DNA of 64,000 nucleotides from Marsupella aquatica (lineage: Eukaryota; Marchantiophyta). Each line of letters opens with the position of its first letter. Position 1 is the first letter of the stretch. Where the stretch lies: assembly GCA_973895155.1 (NCBI GenBank), contig CCZZQB010000055.1, forward strand, positions 1-64,000. The letters run 5' to 3'. The notes beneath the pieces were generated by a model. That model had not been told where the DNA came from, ran no database searches, and saw only the letters and a program-made list of their open reading frames with translations. Positions 1 to 11,300 of this stretch are shown piece after piece. Made by a program: the position numbers and the translations under genes.

Positions 1-615
1 ACTTTGGTCTTATTGCCCATCGGCAAGCCAAACACTTTGGCAATCACCTTGGGAGTAAGATAGAAATCCTTCCATATATCCTCGTGGAATTGGTCTCGGG
101 TTCCCATGACCCCACGAATTCTAATAGGTCTGAATCCGGCACCTCCGGCTTCAGCCATGGTAATCTTACAAAGGCCTCTAAGCCGGATCCGGCCATGAAG
201 CCTTGGTACTTCTTGGTCTGCATGGCTGTAAAGCATGCATCCTCCTCTCGTGCAAAATGTAGTTGCACCTCCTCTGGTAGGGTTGCCGCCCAGCCCTTCC
301 AGGTGTCATCCCTGGTTGGAATGGCATTGATGGGATCGTCCTCCTCTTCAGCTTCTCCCTGCCTCCTGCTCTGCTGCTCGGCTGGCTTCTTTGGTGCCGC
401 CGACCTCATTCTTTTTTCCGGGGTGGCTTCATCGTTGACGGCTCCCTTCCTCTTCATTTCGGCTGCCGTGGAGGTTTCTCCTAGCACGGTTGCCTTTGTC
501 CACCCCTCCGTGCTACCCTTCAACTCCCAGTGTATGTTGTTGCAGCGTTTGATGGCTTCTCGGATGCCGACGACTCTATCTTCGCAAAACAGAAGATCGT
601 CGAGCTGATTGGAAG
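1..615 (-). mobile_element. Family-A LTR fragment, antisense, cut by the window edge
   Basis: The minus strand matches the coding part of the family-A LTR that starts at 616, running from the FGLPMG-motif region back to the LDDLLFC region. The reading frame is open over about 159 codons (523-44) and carries the same Lys/Arg-rich linker and LPW core motif as the intact copy. The fragment stops exactly where the full-length family-A element begins at 616, so the two are in head-to-head orientation. Whether it is a truncated solo LTR or part of a longer antisense element to the left cannot be seen. Confidence 0.85.
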
Positions 616-3600
616 TGTGATGCCTAGACAGGAATCACTCGGCCGGTTAAGTGGGTAAAGCAGGAAGGCACCCTAGGAACACCTTAGTATAGGGACAAAA
701 CAAGGAAAATATAAACAATTAGGGGCAACCATGGAACCCGGGCCGAGGCCGGAGGTAAGGCTGAGGGTGAGAACCCGATTAGGGTTAGGGCGCGTTAAGC
801 GTCGGCGGCTAGGAAGGATCAACGGGAAGAAGGACCGGCGGAGGAGAGGGGTAAGGAGCGCTTGCAGGAGATGGTGGCTCATTTGCGAGCACGAACTAGG
901 CAGACGACTACGGGAGGCCAACTACTGTCAGCTGCTTAGGCAAGCACTCGGGGAGAGAGTAGATACCGACGATCGACCTAAGGAGGGTATGAGCAACGTC
1001 AATCAAGCGGCATATTTCTGGGGATGCCTGTTCGAACGGGCAACTGAGTACATCAAGACTTACGAGGACGAGGAGTCAGAAAGGGCAGCTCGAGAACGGC
1101 AGGAGCTCGCTCGATTGTGGGAGCTGCACAAGACGGCTTTCTTAGGAGGCAAACTCATCAAGGACGAGTTCCTGTGGACGCCTACTTCCAATCAACTCGA
1201 CGATCTTCTGTTTTGCAAAGACAGCGTCGTCGGCATCCGAGAGGCCATCAAGAACTGCAATGACATACACTGGGAATTAAAGGGTAGCACGGAAAGGTGG
1301 ACCCAGGCAACGGTGCTAGGAGAAACCTCCACGGCAGCAGAGATGAAGAGGAAGGGGGCCGTCAACGATGAAGCCACCCCGGCAAAAAGAACGAGGTCGG
1401 CGGCACCAAAGAGGCCAGCCGAGCAGCAGAGCAGGAGGCAGGGAGAAGCCGAAGAGGAGGAGGTCGATCCCATCAAGGCCATTCCAACCAGGGATGACAC
1501 CTGGAAGGGCTGGGCGGCAACCCTACCGGTGGAGGTGCAACTACATTTTGCACGGGAGGAGGATGCATGCTTTACGGCCATGCAGACCAAGAAGTACCAA
1601 GGCTTCATGGCCGGATCCGGCTTGGAGGCCTTTGTAAGATTACCATGGCTGAAGCCGGAGGTACCGGAGTCAGACCTATTAGAATTCGTGGGGTCATGGG
1701 AACCCGAGACCAATTCCACGAGGATATATGGGAAGGATTTCTATCTTACTCCCAAGGTAATTGCCGAAGTGTTTGGCTTACCGATGGGCAATAAGACCAA
1801 AGTTGATACCAGGAAGACCTTGCCTGACAAGGAGTTCCGGTCGTTCCCCGGGCCATCAACGAAGAATGGCTTCTTCCGGAACACCTGCACCAACCCGCAC
1901 ATAGGAGAGATGATCGACTTCTTGCGGGTGACCATGCATTGTAACTTGCCGAGGGCAGAGATCGGCAAGGCACAGGTCTATCTGGCAGAAAGGCCAGACC
2001 CAAGCCGGGACTACAACGGGTACCTCCTCAACCAATTGAAGAAGATCTTAAAGGAGGAGCAGCAGGTAATCGGCATGGGGAGCGTGTCGCGGCTTGGCTA
2101 TCACATGCCGCTGTTGTGCCGGTATGCCAGAGGTCAGACTTTTGCCCCGGTACTTCCCCTGCAGGTAAGGGCACCCGAGGAAGCTCCAACGCCGAGGCCG
2201 TTGGCTGAGAAGCCTCAACCACCTGTTAGTCCTACGATCGAGCAGGTGTTTAGGCCCAGGAAGGAAGACTTGCCGATGCAGCAACCAGGCATGCAGAGTC
2301 TGCTGAAACTACTGGAGAAAGAAAAGAAATCGGCATCGGCAACAACAACGGCAACGGCAACAATGCAGGACACTACTACAGAGGTAGGCCTACACCGGCT
2401 CACAAGAGAAAACCCCTTTGCTGGAGACAAGGAGAGAATCAGGCCGGAATCCAAGCCAGGTGTTCGAATGTACGTGGGAACCTCAAGCTCCGAATCTGAG
2501 GCAGAATTGCCTGAAGCTCCTACCGACGAAGAGGAGAGGGAGAAGCCGGACGTCCAAGAGGTAGAGGAGGCAGTGGAGGACTGCAGCCATGATAATTCCG
2601 GCTATGGGTCGGACCATCACGTTCCAGGAGTAAGGACCTGTGGCCGGTTTGTCCCCACACTTCCAAGGGTAGTGCGAGGGGACCCCAACCAGCAGAGTAG
2701 CCCTGAGTCTCCCCCACCAGATGTTGCTCCCCCGAGCTTCGACGGCATAAAACAGACGGTGCAGGAATTTCAGGAGCGAATCAAGCAGGAGGAAGAGGCC
2801 GCCCTGGCTAAGGAAAAGGATTTACCAGGAGGAGATTGGCCGGAGGACATCAGGTGGCTAGCCGAAAAAGGAAGCAAACCTCTAGCCACGATTGAAGAGA
2901 TCCGCAGGACGGCTTGGGAGCAGAGGCCACGATGGGCGATGCCGATCACTTCTACTTACTCCACCTACGCTAAGAATAGAGCCATGGAGTATGGTGAGAT
3001 GTGTGGGGAACTTGCGCTCGGCATCTTTGGAGAGGAGTTGGAGATAGGACCCTTTTTCCATAGGGAGCAGTTGGAGAAGCACCAATTAGAAGAAGCGGTG
3101 GCTTTAGAGAGAAGCAAGAAGGACGAGGTCATTTGGCGGCTTAGGAGGATGGGAGCCGAGATTGAAGATCTAAGGGCGGCCAAGAAAGCCCAAGATGAAC
3201 TGCGGATTAAACGACATGAGCTGAACATCATGCAGGGGCAGTTGGACGCCGCGCAGGCTGATAATCAGAATATCAAGGATAAACTGACTCAGACGCAGGA
3301 AGAGTTGGCCGACACGATCAAAGAGAGGGAGAAGTGGAAGCAAGAGCTGAAGAATACAGAGGAGGCCCACATAACAGCCAACAGCCGGGCCATGGCGGAG
3401 ACCCAAAGAAAGGAATGGGCGTTGAAAGGGGAGCTCGAGAAAATCCGCGGAGCCCTTGAGCAGAAGGAGGTCGAGTTAGGGAAATCCTATCAAGGGATTA
3501 TGGCGCTGCAGCAGGAGCTTGCGTCCCTGACGGCCAGCTTCAAGGCCGACCTAAGGGAGAAGGACGAGATGCTCGAACAGACTTACGCCAAGATGAACCA

Positions 3601-5266
3601 GATGGAGTCTGTCATCATTGCAGAGCTCGACAAGGAGCTAAGAGCAACCCAAGAGGAGAGGGCTACCTTGAAGAAGGAATTGGAGGAAGCCCACAGGGAG
3701 CAGGAGGAGGCCAAAAACGAGCTGGAGGGGGCACGTAAGGACCTGGATGAAACCCAAGAGGAGTTGGAGGAAATCACGAGGAAGATGGAGAACCTACAGC
3801 GGCGGGCCGACAACCAAACAGAGCGGCTGAAGAAACAAGCCGCAGTATTTAAATGCTTAGCTGCAGCAGGTCCATCTCCCGTTGGGATAAACCAGTTACC
3901 AGGGGTGGTAATTGCCGAAGGACAAGCCGCGCCAACTACACCAGTGCCGGAAGTAAGTGGGAAGGGGAAGGGACCAGCTGCCGAGCCACCAACGAAGAAG
4001 AAGCGGAAACCTTCAGGGTCAAGGAGTAATACGACTTCACAGGCCGTGGTGATCAAGGAGGTAGACCCAGCACCGACCCCAGACAGGGTCACGGCTAAGG
4101 ATCCAACTACCCTAGGGGAAGGGGAGGCCGAAGCCGAGGGAGTGGCTGAAGCCGAAGCCGTGGGAGTGGCTGAGGCCGAAGCCGTGGGTATTCCCGAGGC
4201 CGGTGTCGAGGCTGAAGCCGAAGGTGGACCCAGTCAGGCCGATGGAGAGTTGACTCAGTCAAGGGCAGGTAATCTGTCAGAGAATGAACCTACGGCAGTG
4301 GCTGAGGAGGAAGTGTTGGGGGCGTCCATTGAGGATCCACCACCGGTGTCGTGACGGTGCAAGGGCGCCGTTCCTTTTAGGGAAGGCGGACGTGGAGGGA
4401 GGAGGCGTGAGTGGGCAGGGCGGGCGCGAATCTCCACGTTTAGGATTAGGATCAGAACCAGGAGCGGCCCTGACACTTAGCTTAGTGGGATTGCGGTCCC
4501 ACTGGTAGGAGCAACACTTGTGCTCCTGCCTTGCTGTACATAGGTAGATTCGGGCAAGTAGATTACTGTTAAGTAGATTAGGCTTACGATGCAAAGAATG
4601 GCGGATCCACTACCAGGATAAGTACCTGGGCAGCGGGGAGCTCAGGGCCTCTTCTTTAGCAAGTTTTTAGTTTGCACCAGCCGGGCTGGGATCAAGTAGT
4701 ACAAGAAGCTCTCGGTTAGTCATACAGTGACCCTTGTGTATATTCATGTTTCCTCATGCCTAAGAGCTGAATAGAGTTGGCCTCACGGCTTAGTTCGCAG
4801 AACTTGTGTATGAGATGTACTGTTTGTATGGCAAGTGCATGGTATGACTCAGTCAGAATGAGTCATTTTGCTATTTGTGTGTCGCATTAACTTGTGTGAA
4901 GAGTGCCCACATCAACAGAAGGAAGGAAAGTAAGCAGGGGAGTGAGAGTTGGATGTGTCGAGCTGAGAGAGGTCTTAGCGGCTTAACCAAGCCTATTGGG
5001 GATCATTCCGGCGACGGAATCCAAACATACCTAACAGGAAGACAGGGGAAGACAGGGGAAGGCCTATATTAGGCCGGCTACGTATCTCATGACCCGATGA
5101 AGGATCTGTCCAGTATATGTGTGTAAAATGTTAATAGTAGTAGTAGAAGGTTAGCAGCGTCCCATGCCGCTAAGCCGCGGAAACGGCCTCGCCAAGCACA
5201 AAACCTGCGGGAATCGGCTTGAGCTGGGGGGTTTCTTGGGTTTAGGGAGCCATGGGACGCACCACA
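616..5266 (+). repeat. 5' LTR of element A, 4651 bp with internal ORF
   Basis: The LTR starts TGTGATGCCTAGACAGGAAT and ends GACGCACCACA. About 115 bp precede the ORF at 731-4354, and about 900 bp of noncoding sequence follow it. This tail is recognisable in all family-A copies in the window and includes the conserved string GTATATGTGTGTAAAATG near 5113. A TATA-like CCTATATTAG lies near 5064, but the other family-A copies read differently there, so I do not call a promoter. An LTR this long is far above the usual few hundred bases to 2 kb of plant Ty3 elements. Confidence 0.93.
731..4354 (+). CDS. LTR-encoded protein: mobile-domain-like core plus coiled coil (1207 aa)
   Basis: The protein lies wholly inside the LTR and has no retroviral enzyme motif. 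In order it has an Arg-rich N-terminus (1-60), a helical segment (about 95-145), a Lys/Arg-rich stretch resembling a nuclear signal (MKRKG ... AKRTRSAAPKRP, about 200-235), and a globular core (about 285-465) with LPW, VFGLPMG (near 346) and NGFFRNTC. A Pro/Glu-rich linker follows, then a long heptad-rich coiled coil (about 780-1040) and a low-complexity Ala/Glu tail. The core resembles the plant mobile domain / putative plant transposon protein class by its FGLPxG pattern; this is motif resemblance only. ATG 731 is the first in frame and is retained in the other family-A copies. Function is unknown. A structural, RNA- or chromatin-binding role for the element is inference. The 3' LTR copy has one early stop, so this is the intact version. 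Confidence 0.85.
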   Translation: MEPGPRPEVRLRVRTRLGLGRVKRRRLGRINGKKDRRRRGVRSACRRWWLICEHELGRRLREANYCQLLRQALGERVDTDDRPKEGMSNVNQAAYFWGCLFERATEYIKTYEDEESERAARERQELARLWELHKTAFLGGKLIKDEFLWTPTSNQLDDLLFCKDSVVGIREAIKNCNDIHWELKGSTERWTQATVLGETSTAAEMKRKGAVNDEATPAKRTRSAAPKRPAEQQSRRQGEAEEEEVDPIKAIPTRDDTWKGWAATLPVEVQLHFAREEDACFTAMQTKKYQGFMAGSGLEAFVRLPWLKPEVPESDLLEFVGSWEPETNSTRIYGKDFYLTPKVIAEVFGLPMGNKTKVDTRKTLPDKEFRSFPGPSTKNGFFRNTCTNPHIGEMIDFLRVTMHCNLPRAEIGKAQVYLAERPDPSRDYNGYLLNQLKKILKEEQQVIGMGSVSRLGYHMPLLCRYARGQTFAPVLPLQVRAPEEAPTPRPLAEKPQPPVSPTIEQVFRPRKEDLPMQQPGMQSLLKLLEKEKKSASATTTATATMQDTTTEVGLHRLTRENPFAGDKERIRPESKPGVRMYVGTSSSESEAELPEAPTDEEEREKPDVQEVEEAVEDCSHDNSGYGSDHHVPGVRTCGRFVPTLPRVVRGDPNQQSSPESPPPDVAPPSFDGIKQTVQEFQERIKQEEEAALAKEKDLPGGDWPEDIRWLAEKGSKPLATIEEIRRTAWEQRPRWAMPITSTYSTYAKNRAMEYGEMCGELALGIFGEELEIGPFFHREQLEKHQLEEAVALERSKKDEVIWRLRRMGAEIEDLRAAKKAQDELRIKRHELNIMQGQLDAAQADNQNIKDKLTQTQEELADTIKEREKWKQELKNTEEAHITANSRAMAETQRKEWALKGELEKIRGALEQKEVELGKSYQGIMALQQELASLTASFKADLREKDEMLEQTYAKMNQMESVIIAELDKELRATQEERATLKKELEEAHREQEEAKNELEGARKDLDETQEELEEITRKMENLQRRADNQTERLKKQAAVFKCLAAAGPSPVGINQLPGVVIAEGQAAPTTPVPEVSGKGKGPAAEPPTKKKRKPSGSRSNTTSQAVVIKEVDPAPTPDRVTAKDPTTLGEGEAEAEGVAEAEAVGVAEAEAVGIPEAGVEAEAEGGPSQADGELTQSRAGNLSENEPTAVAEEEVLGASIEDPPPVS

Positions 5267-5270
5267 TTTT

Positions 5271-5288
5271 TGGCGCTAGATGGAGGGG
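5271..5288 (+). other. Candidate primer-binding site of element A
   Basis: TGGCGCTAGATGGAGGGG begins four bases after the 5' LTR end, with the TGG expected to pair with a tRNA CCA end. Element B has TGGTGCTAGATGGAAGGG at the same place, so the motif is conserved between families. It is not the initiator-Met site (TGGTATCAG). The cognate tRNA was not identified. Confidence 0.7.
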
Positions 5289-5335
5289 GCATTTCTTAAG
5301 CCGTGAGATATGAAGTTAGAACGGAAGCGTAGGTA

Positions 5336-8329
5336 ATGACTGACCTTACGCCGAGGGAAGAAAGAGTGATTCAACGGGAGAGAGCTCGACTGCAGCAGCT
5401 CGCCGGGTGGCATGATACACAGCGACTGAGAGGGGCAGAAAGAGCTGGTAGCTCCGAAACTGGAAGTGGCGTCGAAGAAGACATACCAGAAGAAGAGTCG
5501 GTAAGGAGAAGTGAGTCTCCAACCGACATGGGGGAACCAGAGGCACGGCCAGACGAGAGGCCAGGGACCAGATTGAGCCAGCGGTCGCGCATACATTACA
5601 AAGCATTTCATGGGAGAGGAGATGAGGATCCGGACGAATGGTTGGATGATTTTGAGGGAACCGCTGCAGCAAATGGAGAATCGGCCATCAAGATGCAGAT
5701 TCTTCCCGGCCTGTTCAAGGGTGAGGCTAGGCCTTGGTACAGAGCATTAGATGTGGAAGATCAAGCCATCTGGGATATCTTCAAAACACTCTTTGTTAAG
5801 GAGTTTCGACCCATTGGAACTTCAGAACTAGCAGTGCTGAAGTTGGGACAACTTCGGTTCAAGGAGAACAAATCCTTCAGGAAGTTCTTGCAACGCTTTC
5901 AGAAACTGGTAAGACGTACAAAGACCAATGCATCTGAAGGTATGCAACTTCAATGGTTGGTGAATGCTTTGCCACAGAAGATGAGTTTTGCAATTAGGAA
6001 GGAGAACCCGGAGACTTTAGCCGAAGCAATTAAGGATATTCAATTATACATTAATGCAGATATCACAAGCCGGAAGAAACAGCTTAAGTCTGAGAGTTCC
6101 TCATCAGAGGAGGGATCACCCCATAAGAAAAAAGATAAGAAGAAGAAACATTCCAAGAAGTCTAGAAGTGATAAGTCAAGCTCGGATAGTGGGAGTAGCA
6201 AGAGTGAGTCATCTTCTAGTTCTGAAGAAGAAAAAACTAGGAAAAGGAAGGGCAGAAGGAGAGGGAAGACGAAAGTCAAGATGGAGGCTAAGCCACCAGA
6301 TAACATCGTAGCCCTTACCGAGCAACTTAAGGCTATCATTGCAGAGGTAAAACCAAAGAAGAAGGTAGTACAGGAGGATAGCTCTGTATGGTGTGCCTTA
6401 TGTTATAAAACCGAACACCATAAAGATGCGTGTCCTAAGCTTAATACTAATCATGTTCGGCATGTGGCCGAGATCAGACCATGTCAGGGAGAAGTAGAGT
6501 ACTTTTTGGGAGATGCCGCTGATAGTGTTTTCGGCATCAGTGAGACTGGAGCACGAGACCTATCCAACAGACCTGCATCTCTGTGGTCAGGATTAAGGAA
6601 CAATCCAGGAGAGATGTATCCTCGGATTATTCAGAACCCGTCAGTACCTCCTAGGCCGAATGTGCAAAGATTTGCGGCGTGCTATAATTGTGGTCAACCT
6701 GGCCATTTTGCTAGAGAATGCCCGAATGCACGCAAACAGGGTGATGGACAACCAGCTCAGCTATGTATGGGATGCCGACAGGAAGGTCATATGCTAGGGC
6801 AATGTCCTACTTGGTTGGCAGGCCTGGCCGCAAATCATAAGCTTTTGCCGATCAAGATCTTACCGCCAGGTACTACCCCCGGAGGAGTTCAAATCAACCA
6901 CATCGAACTAGGATGGCAAGAGGATGCCGAGGCAGAGTTCGTACCATTTGATGATGAGGCCGAAGCCCTATCAACCTTCTCAGAGGAGGATTTAGATCAT
7001 GATTGCTACCGGGTCTCTACTCGATCTACCAGAAGGAAGGAAAGGTGGGATGGGCTGGCCAAAAATAAAGGGAAGGTTACGGAGGAAAGGATCGACTCTT
7101 CGTCAACATCAACAGAAGGAGAAGGGAGGGCTCCGACAATACAGGTAAGCCATGAGCCCACCAGTGAAACCAATCCTTCACAAGATAGCGACTTCAATCG
7201 AGATCATCCTAAGTTGTTCTACCCCTCTGTTACGGCTAGTGTTAAGGAACAACTAAGAGAATTAGAAACCCTGGAGAATACCGAAGCCATTGCCAAGGAT
7301 GTAAAACGAGCAAAAGCATTGTTTGCTTCGGAAGACCCAACAGCTGTGGAGACTAGCGTGGCAAAACTGGCCGAATCCAAGACGGAAACACCACCAGAAG
7401 AGAAGCCGATTGTTCCCTATGACCTGGCTAAAGATGTACTAGAATCTAGAGTCTCGGCAACAGTAGGTCAACTATTGAAAAATAGCCCGTACTTCCGGAA
7501 GCAATTAAGGAAGGCTATTCTCGGCAAGCCGAGATTACCCAAGGTAGCAACCAGATCCGACGTACTAATGATAGAAGAAGATCAAGGAGCCCCAGCATTA
7601 CCATTAATGATTCAAGGAGAATTATTACTACGGGTACCCATCGATGGAGGATCAGGGGTATGTATTATGATTGATTCAACAGCAAAAGGGTGGGGTCTAA
7701 CACCGGAGATGACTGGAAGAGTGTTGAACATGGCCAATGGATATCAGGTCATTCCGACGGGAGTGTTAACCGGCATCAAGACAGAGATAGGAGGTATCTT
7801 CTTTAGCATTAACTATGTAGTAATGAAGCCGGTAAATCCTACGTCATTCCGGCTATTGATTGGTAGGCCATGGCTGTACCTAGCCGAGGTAATAGAAGAT
7901 TGGGGTAAAAAGCAGTTCACTTTCGGGACCCCCTCTATCACGGTATCCTGGGACACTAAGGATGACCGTAGGAAAAGCATAAGGGAAGTAGATGGGTACG
8001 ATAGTGGACTGGAGTCAGCCGATGAAGTACGTTGGTTAGAATGCCTCACTAACCTAACCGAAGAAGGTGTCTTTGGACCAGAGGTACCCCCCAGCGGATT
8101 ATGGCAAGAACCAATGGAAGGTGACTTGGAAGAAGAAGACGAAGAGGTCGAGGACTGCTTTACAATAGAATCCACCTTTTTAGCTGCAATTCCGGAGGAA
8201 GTTAAGGATGTAGACCAATTGGATGAAACGGCTAAGTGGGGAGCAGTAGCAGGGACAATGGATTTTCTGCAGGCGTTGTGGCAGAGCCGACGGGGTCCAC
8301 AACGCCATCGATCATCGGCAAGGAATTAA
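5336..8329 (+). CDS. gag-pro: Gag-protease polyprotein of element A (997 aa)
   Basis: This encodes the particle protein and protease. The N-terminal half has the Ty3-type capsid pattern (DPDEWLDDFE near 100, then RPWYRAL and a KFLQRFQKL helix). A Ser/Lys/Arg-rich stretch follows at about 245-330. Three CX2CX4HX4C zinc knuckles start at C353, C449 and C477, the second reading CYNCGQPGHFAREC. The aspartic protease lies near the C-terminus with IDGGSG at D770, a DGG form in place of the usual D-S/T-G, as in some Tat-like elements. The start at 5336 is only about 70 bp from the LTR. The frame ends 94 nt inside the pol frame, which is shifted by -1. No internal stops, so it looks functional. Confidence 0.92.
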   Translation: MTDLTPREERVIQRERARLQQLAGWHDTQRLRGAERAGSSETGSGVEEDIPEEESVRRSESPTDMGEPEARPDERPGTRLSQRSRIHYKAFHGRGDEDPDEWLDDFEGTAAANGESAIKMQILPGLFKGEARPWYRALDVEDQAIWDIFKTLFVKEFRPIGTSELAVLKLGQLRFKENKSFRKFLQRFQKLVRRTKTNASEGMQLQWLVNALPQKMSFAIRKENPETLAEAIKDIQLYINADITSRKKQLKSESSSSEEGSPHKKKDKKKKHSKKSRSDKSSSDSGSSKSESSSSSEEEKTRKRKGRRRGKTKVKMEAKPPDNIVALTEQLKAIIAEVKPKKKVVQEDSSVWCALCYKTEHHKDACPKLNTNHVRHVAEIRPCQGEVEYFLGDAADSVFGISETGARDLSNRPASLWSGLRNNPGEMYPRIIQNPSVPPRPNVQRFAACYNCGQPGHFARECPNARKQGDGQPAQLCMGCRQEGHMLGQCPTWLAGLAANHKLLPIKILPPGTTPGGVQINHIELGWQEDAEAEFVPFDDEAEALSTFSEEDLDHDCYRVSTRSTRRKERWDGLAKNKGKVTEERIDSSSTSTEGEGRAPTIQVSHEPTSETNPSQDSDFNRDHPKLFYPSVTASVKEQLRELETLENTEAIAKDVKRAKALFASEDPTAVETSVAKLAESKTETPPEEKPIVPYDLAKDVLESRVSATVGQLLKNSPYFRKQLRKAILGKPRLPKVATRSDVLMIEEDQGAPALPLMIQGELLLRVPIDGGSGVCIMIDSTAKGWGLTPEMTGRVLNMANGYQVIPTGVLTGIKTEIGGIFFSINYVVMKPVNPTSFRLLIGRPWLYLAEVIEDWGKKQFTFGTPSITVSWDTKDDRRKSIREVDGYDSGLESADEVRWLECLTNLTEEGVFGPEVPPSGLWQEPMEGDLEEEDEEVEDCFTIESTFLAAIPEEVKDVDQLDETAKWGAVAGTMDFLQALWQSRRGPQRHRSSARN

Positions 8330-11300
8330 ATACCAAGGGATCGGCATACAAGCCGATTACGAGGGCAGAACAAATTGAGGCCCTATTAAAAGCCGAGAGA
8401 GCACAGCGGCCTAACTCTCAGGAGCAAGAGGTGGATGAGATGGACAGACACGATCTAGAGCCAAGGCAGGAAGGGGAGCCGACCACTAATTCAAAACCGA
8501 ATAGACCGGTAAGGGGACAATCTATGGACACCAAGGAAGGGACCGACTCGGCTAGTCCAGCCGAGATCCCAGTTTATGGAGGTATGAGATTAGAGAGACT
8601 GGAAGCCGAACTGGACCCGAATTTGAAGAAGCAGATTAATATGATCCAAGCACGGCAATATCGGAAGCTCGACTTAGGAGAGGGAAGAGAACTGAACTTA
8701 GGGAGAAACCTAGCACCTGAGCTCGAGAAAGAGATCAATGACTTATTGATTGAATTTCAGGATGTGTTTGCATGGAGTCACCAAGATCTAAAGGGAGTAG
8801 ATCCAACACTAGGGGAACATCGAATTGATCTCATGTTAGGAGCCAAATCATTTCGACAACCAATTCGAAGGATGAACCCGAAGTATTCCCTGCTGGTCAA
8901 AACAGAAATCGACAAACTAGTGGAAGCTGGATTCATCACTCTAGTCCTGCATTCAGACTGGGTGTCTCCAATTGTGATAGTTCCCAAGAAAGCTGGACCC
9001 GATGGTAAACCCAAGATCCGGGTTTGTCAGGATTACAGGAAGCTGAATGAAGCAACATTAAAAGACCATTTTCCTTTACCGTTTACTGATATGGTACTAG
9101 ACATGGTAGCCAGTCATGAACTATATTCATTCATGGATGGATACTCTGGTTATAACCAAATCAGGATTCGGCAGGAAGACCAAATCAAGACGGCCTTCAT
9201 CACGGAATGGGGGATCTATGTCTTCAATCGTATGCCGTTTGGACTCTGCAACGCACCAGCTATGTTCCAACGATTAATGGTGAACATTTTTCATGATTAC
9301 TTGAGAAAGTTCATGGAAATCTTCATTGATGACTTTGCAGTATTCGGGAAGGCATCGAAACATGCTAAATACCTCAGGAAAACCTTCATGAGATGTAGAG
9401 AGGTGGGTCTCAAGTTACACCCAGATAAATGTTTTTTTGCAGTAACCGAGGGGGTGCTACTAGGTCACAAGGTATCAAGGAAGGGCATTGAGATTGACAA
9501 AGGTAAGCTAGCAGTATGGCTAGATATCATGCAACCTAAGAACATAAAGGATGTAAGATCCTTCTTGGGATGCATTGGTTACTATCACCGGTTCATCAAG
9601 GATTTTGCCAAGCTAGCTTTACCATTAACCAATATGCTCAAGGCAGGAGCAGACTTCGAACCCACACCCGAACGAGTCACAGCGGTGGTAGAATTGAAGC
9701 AGATGTTAGTAGAGGCCCCAGTCATGATAGCACCGGACTGGAACAAAGATTTTCATGTTTTTGTAGATGTCTCGGGCTTCTGTATTGGCTCAGTACTAAG
9801 TCAGTTGGATGAGAAAGGAAGGGACCATCCCATATACTTCGCAAGCCGTCAGCTTGCCGATGCCGAACGGAACTACTCTACCACGGAAAGAGAAGCATTA
9901 GGAGTCATTTATTCTTGTAAAAAGTTTAGGCATTATTTACTAGGGTACAAGGTAATCTTTCATACTGATCATGAAAGTTTGAAGTACCTAGTCAATAAGC
10001 CGGACCTTACAGGCAGAGTAGCAAGATGGATTTTGCTATTACAGGAGTTTGACTATGAGCTGAGGATCAAGCCAGGAAAGTTACATGCCAATGCCGACTT
10101 CTTTTCAAGGATCACAGGTAAACCTGCCACGGATTGCATCGATGATCGATTCCCCGACGAGGAGCTATTCGTTGTGGAAATAGCTGGTACATGGTACCCT
10201 GAGATTTTACAATTTCTCAGCACTTCCAGATTACAGCCAGGATTAAGCCGAGAGCAAGCCGCAGTCTTTGTGCGGAAGGTCAGACAGTATCAGTGCATTA
10301 AAGGCATACTGCACAAGCATGGAATCAACGGCACGATTCAAAGGTGTTTGGAAAAGAGAGAGGTAAAACGAGTCCTACGGGCCATGCATGGAGAGGAGGC
10401 CGGAGGACATTTTGCCCCAGTAACCACATCTAAGAAGATATTAAATGCCGGTTACTGGTGGCCCACCTTGCACAAAGATGTCTATCAGTTTATCAAACAA
10501 TGCGATCCTTGTCAACGAGCGGGAGGACCAAGGGCGTCCACCAGGCATCCACTGCACCCTATTCTACCTCTGGCACCATTCGAGAAGTGGGGTATTGATT
10601 ACATTGGACCTCTGAAACCACTGACCCACCCTCGACGGAACAAGTACATAATCCTGGCTACGGATTATGCAACTAAATGGGTAGAGGCCAGACCAACAAC
10701 GAAGGATGATGCAATTACTACGGCTAGATTCATGTATGAGCAGATCTTCACCAGGTATGGAGCACCCCTAGAATTAGTTAGTGATAGAGGAACCCATTTT
10801 TTGAATGATATAATTAGTCGTTTAAATGAGCAGTATTTAGTTAAACATAGGCCTACTACTCCCTACCATCCAAAGGCAAACGGGTTGACAGAACGAGCAA
10901 ACGGGATCATAGGAAAGATATTGAACAAGACAGTAGCTCAGAACAAACTCGATTGGGATGATAAATTGTTTGCTGCTGTTTTTGCTTACAATCTGGCCTA
11001 TAAATCCACTACCGGTCATACACCCTTCTTCTTAACCTTTGGACAAGAAGCCCTGGTACCCATGCAACTTGAGATACCGACATTTCAAGTTACAATTGAG
11101 GAAAGAGCCTCAGCGGAGGAGAGCCTAAAGGAGCGAGAATATAGGTTAGAAGCTTTAGAGGAAGCGAGAATGATTTCAGCCGAGAGAGTAGAATATAGAC
11201 AGAATATCATGAAGCAGCAGTATGATAAAAGGTTAAAAGTAGTTAGTATTCATACCGGTGATCTTGTGCTACTTTATGACAGTAGGTATAGTAGGTTTCC

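Noticed and set aside
84-608. Plus-strand ORF of 174 codons at the left edge and its equivalents (e.g. 1192-1719, 12067-12594, 57032-57559 on the opposite strand)
   Set aside because: Antisense shadow of the conserved LTR protein core; it recurs only because the sense frame is conserved.
779-795. Telomere-like GATTAGGGTTAGGGCG in the family-A LTR
   Set aside because: Only two units, inside the coding frame (RLGLGR), and repeated in each LTR copy; no tandem telomeric tract.
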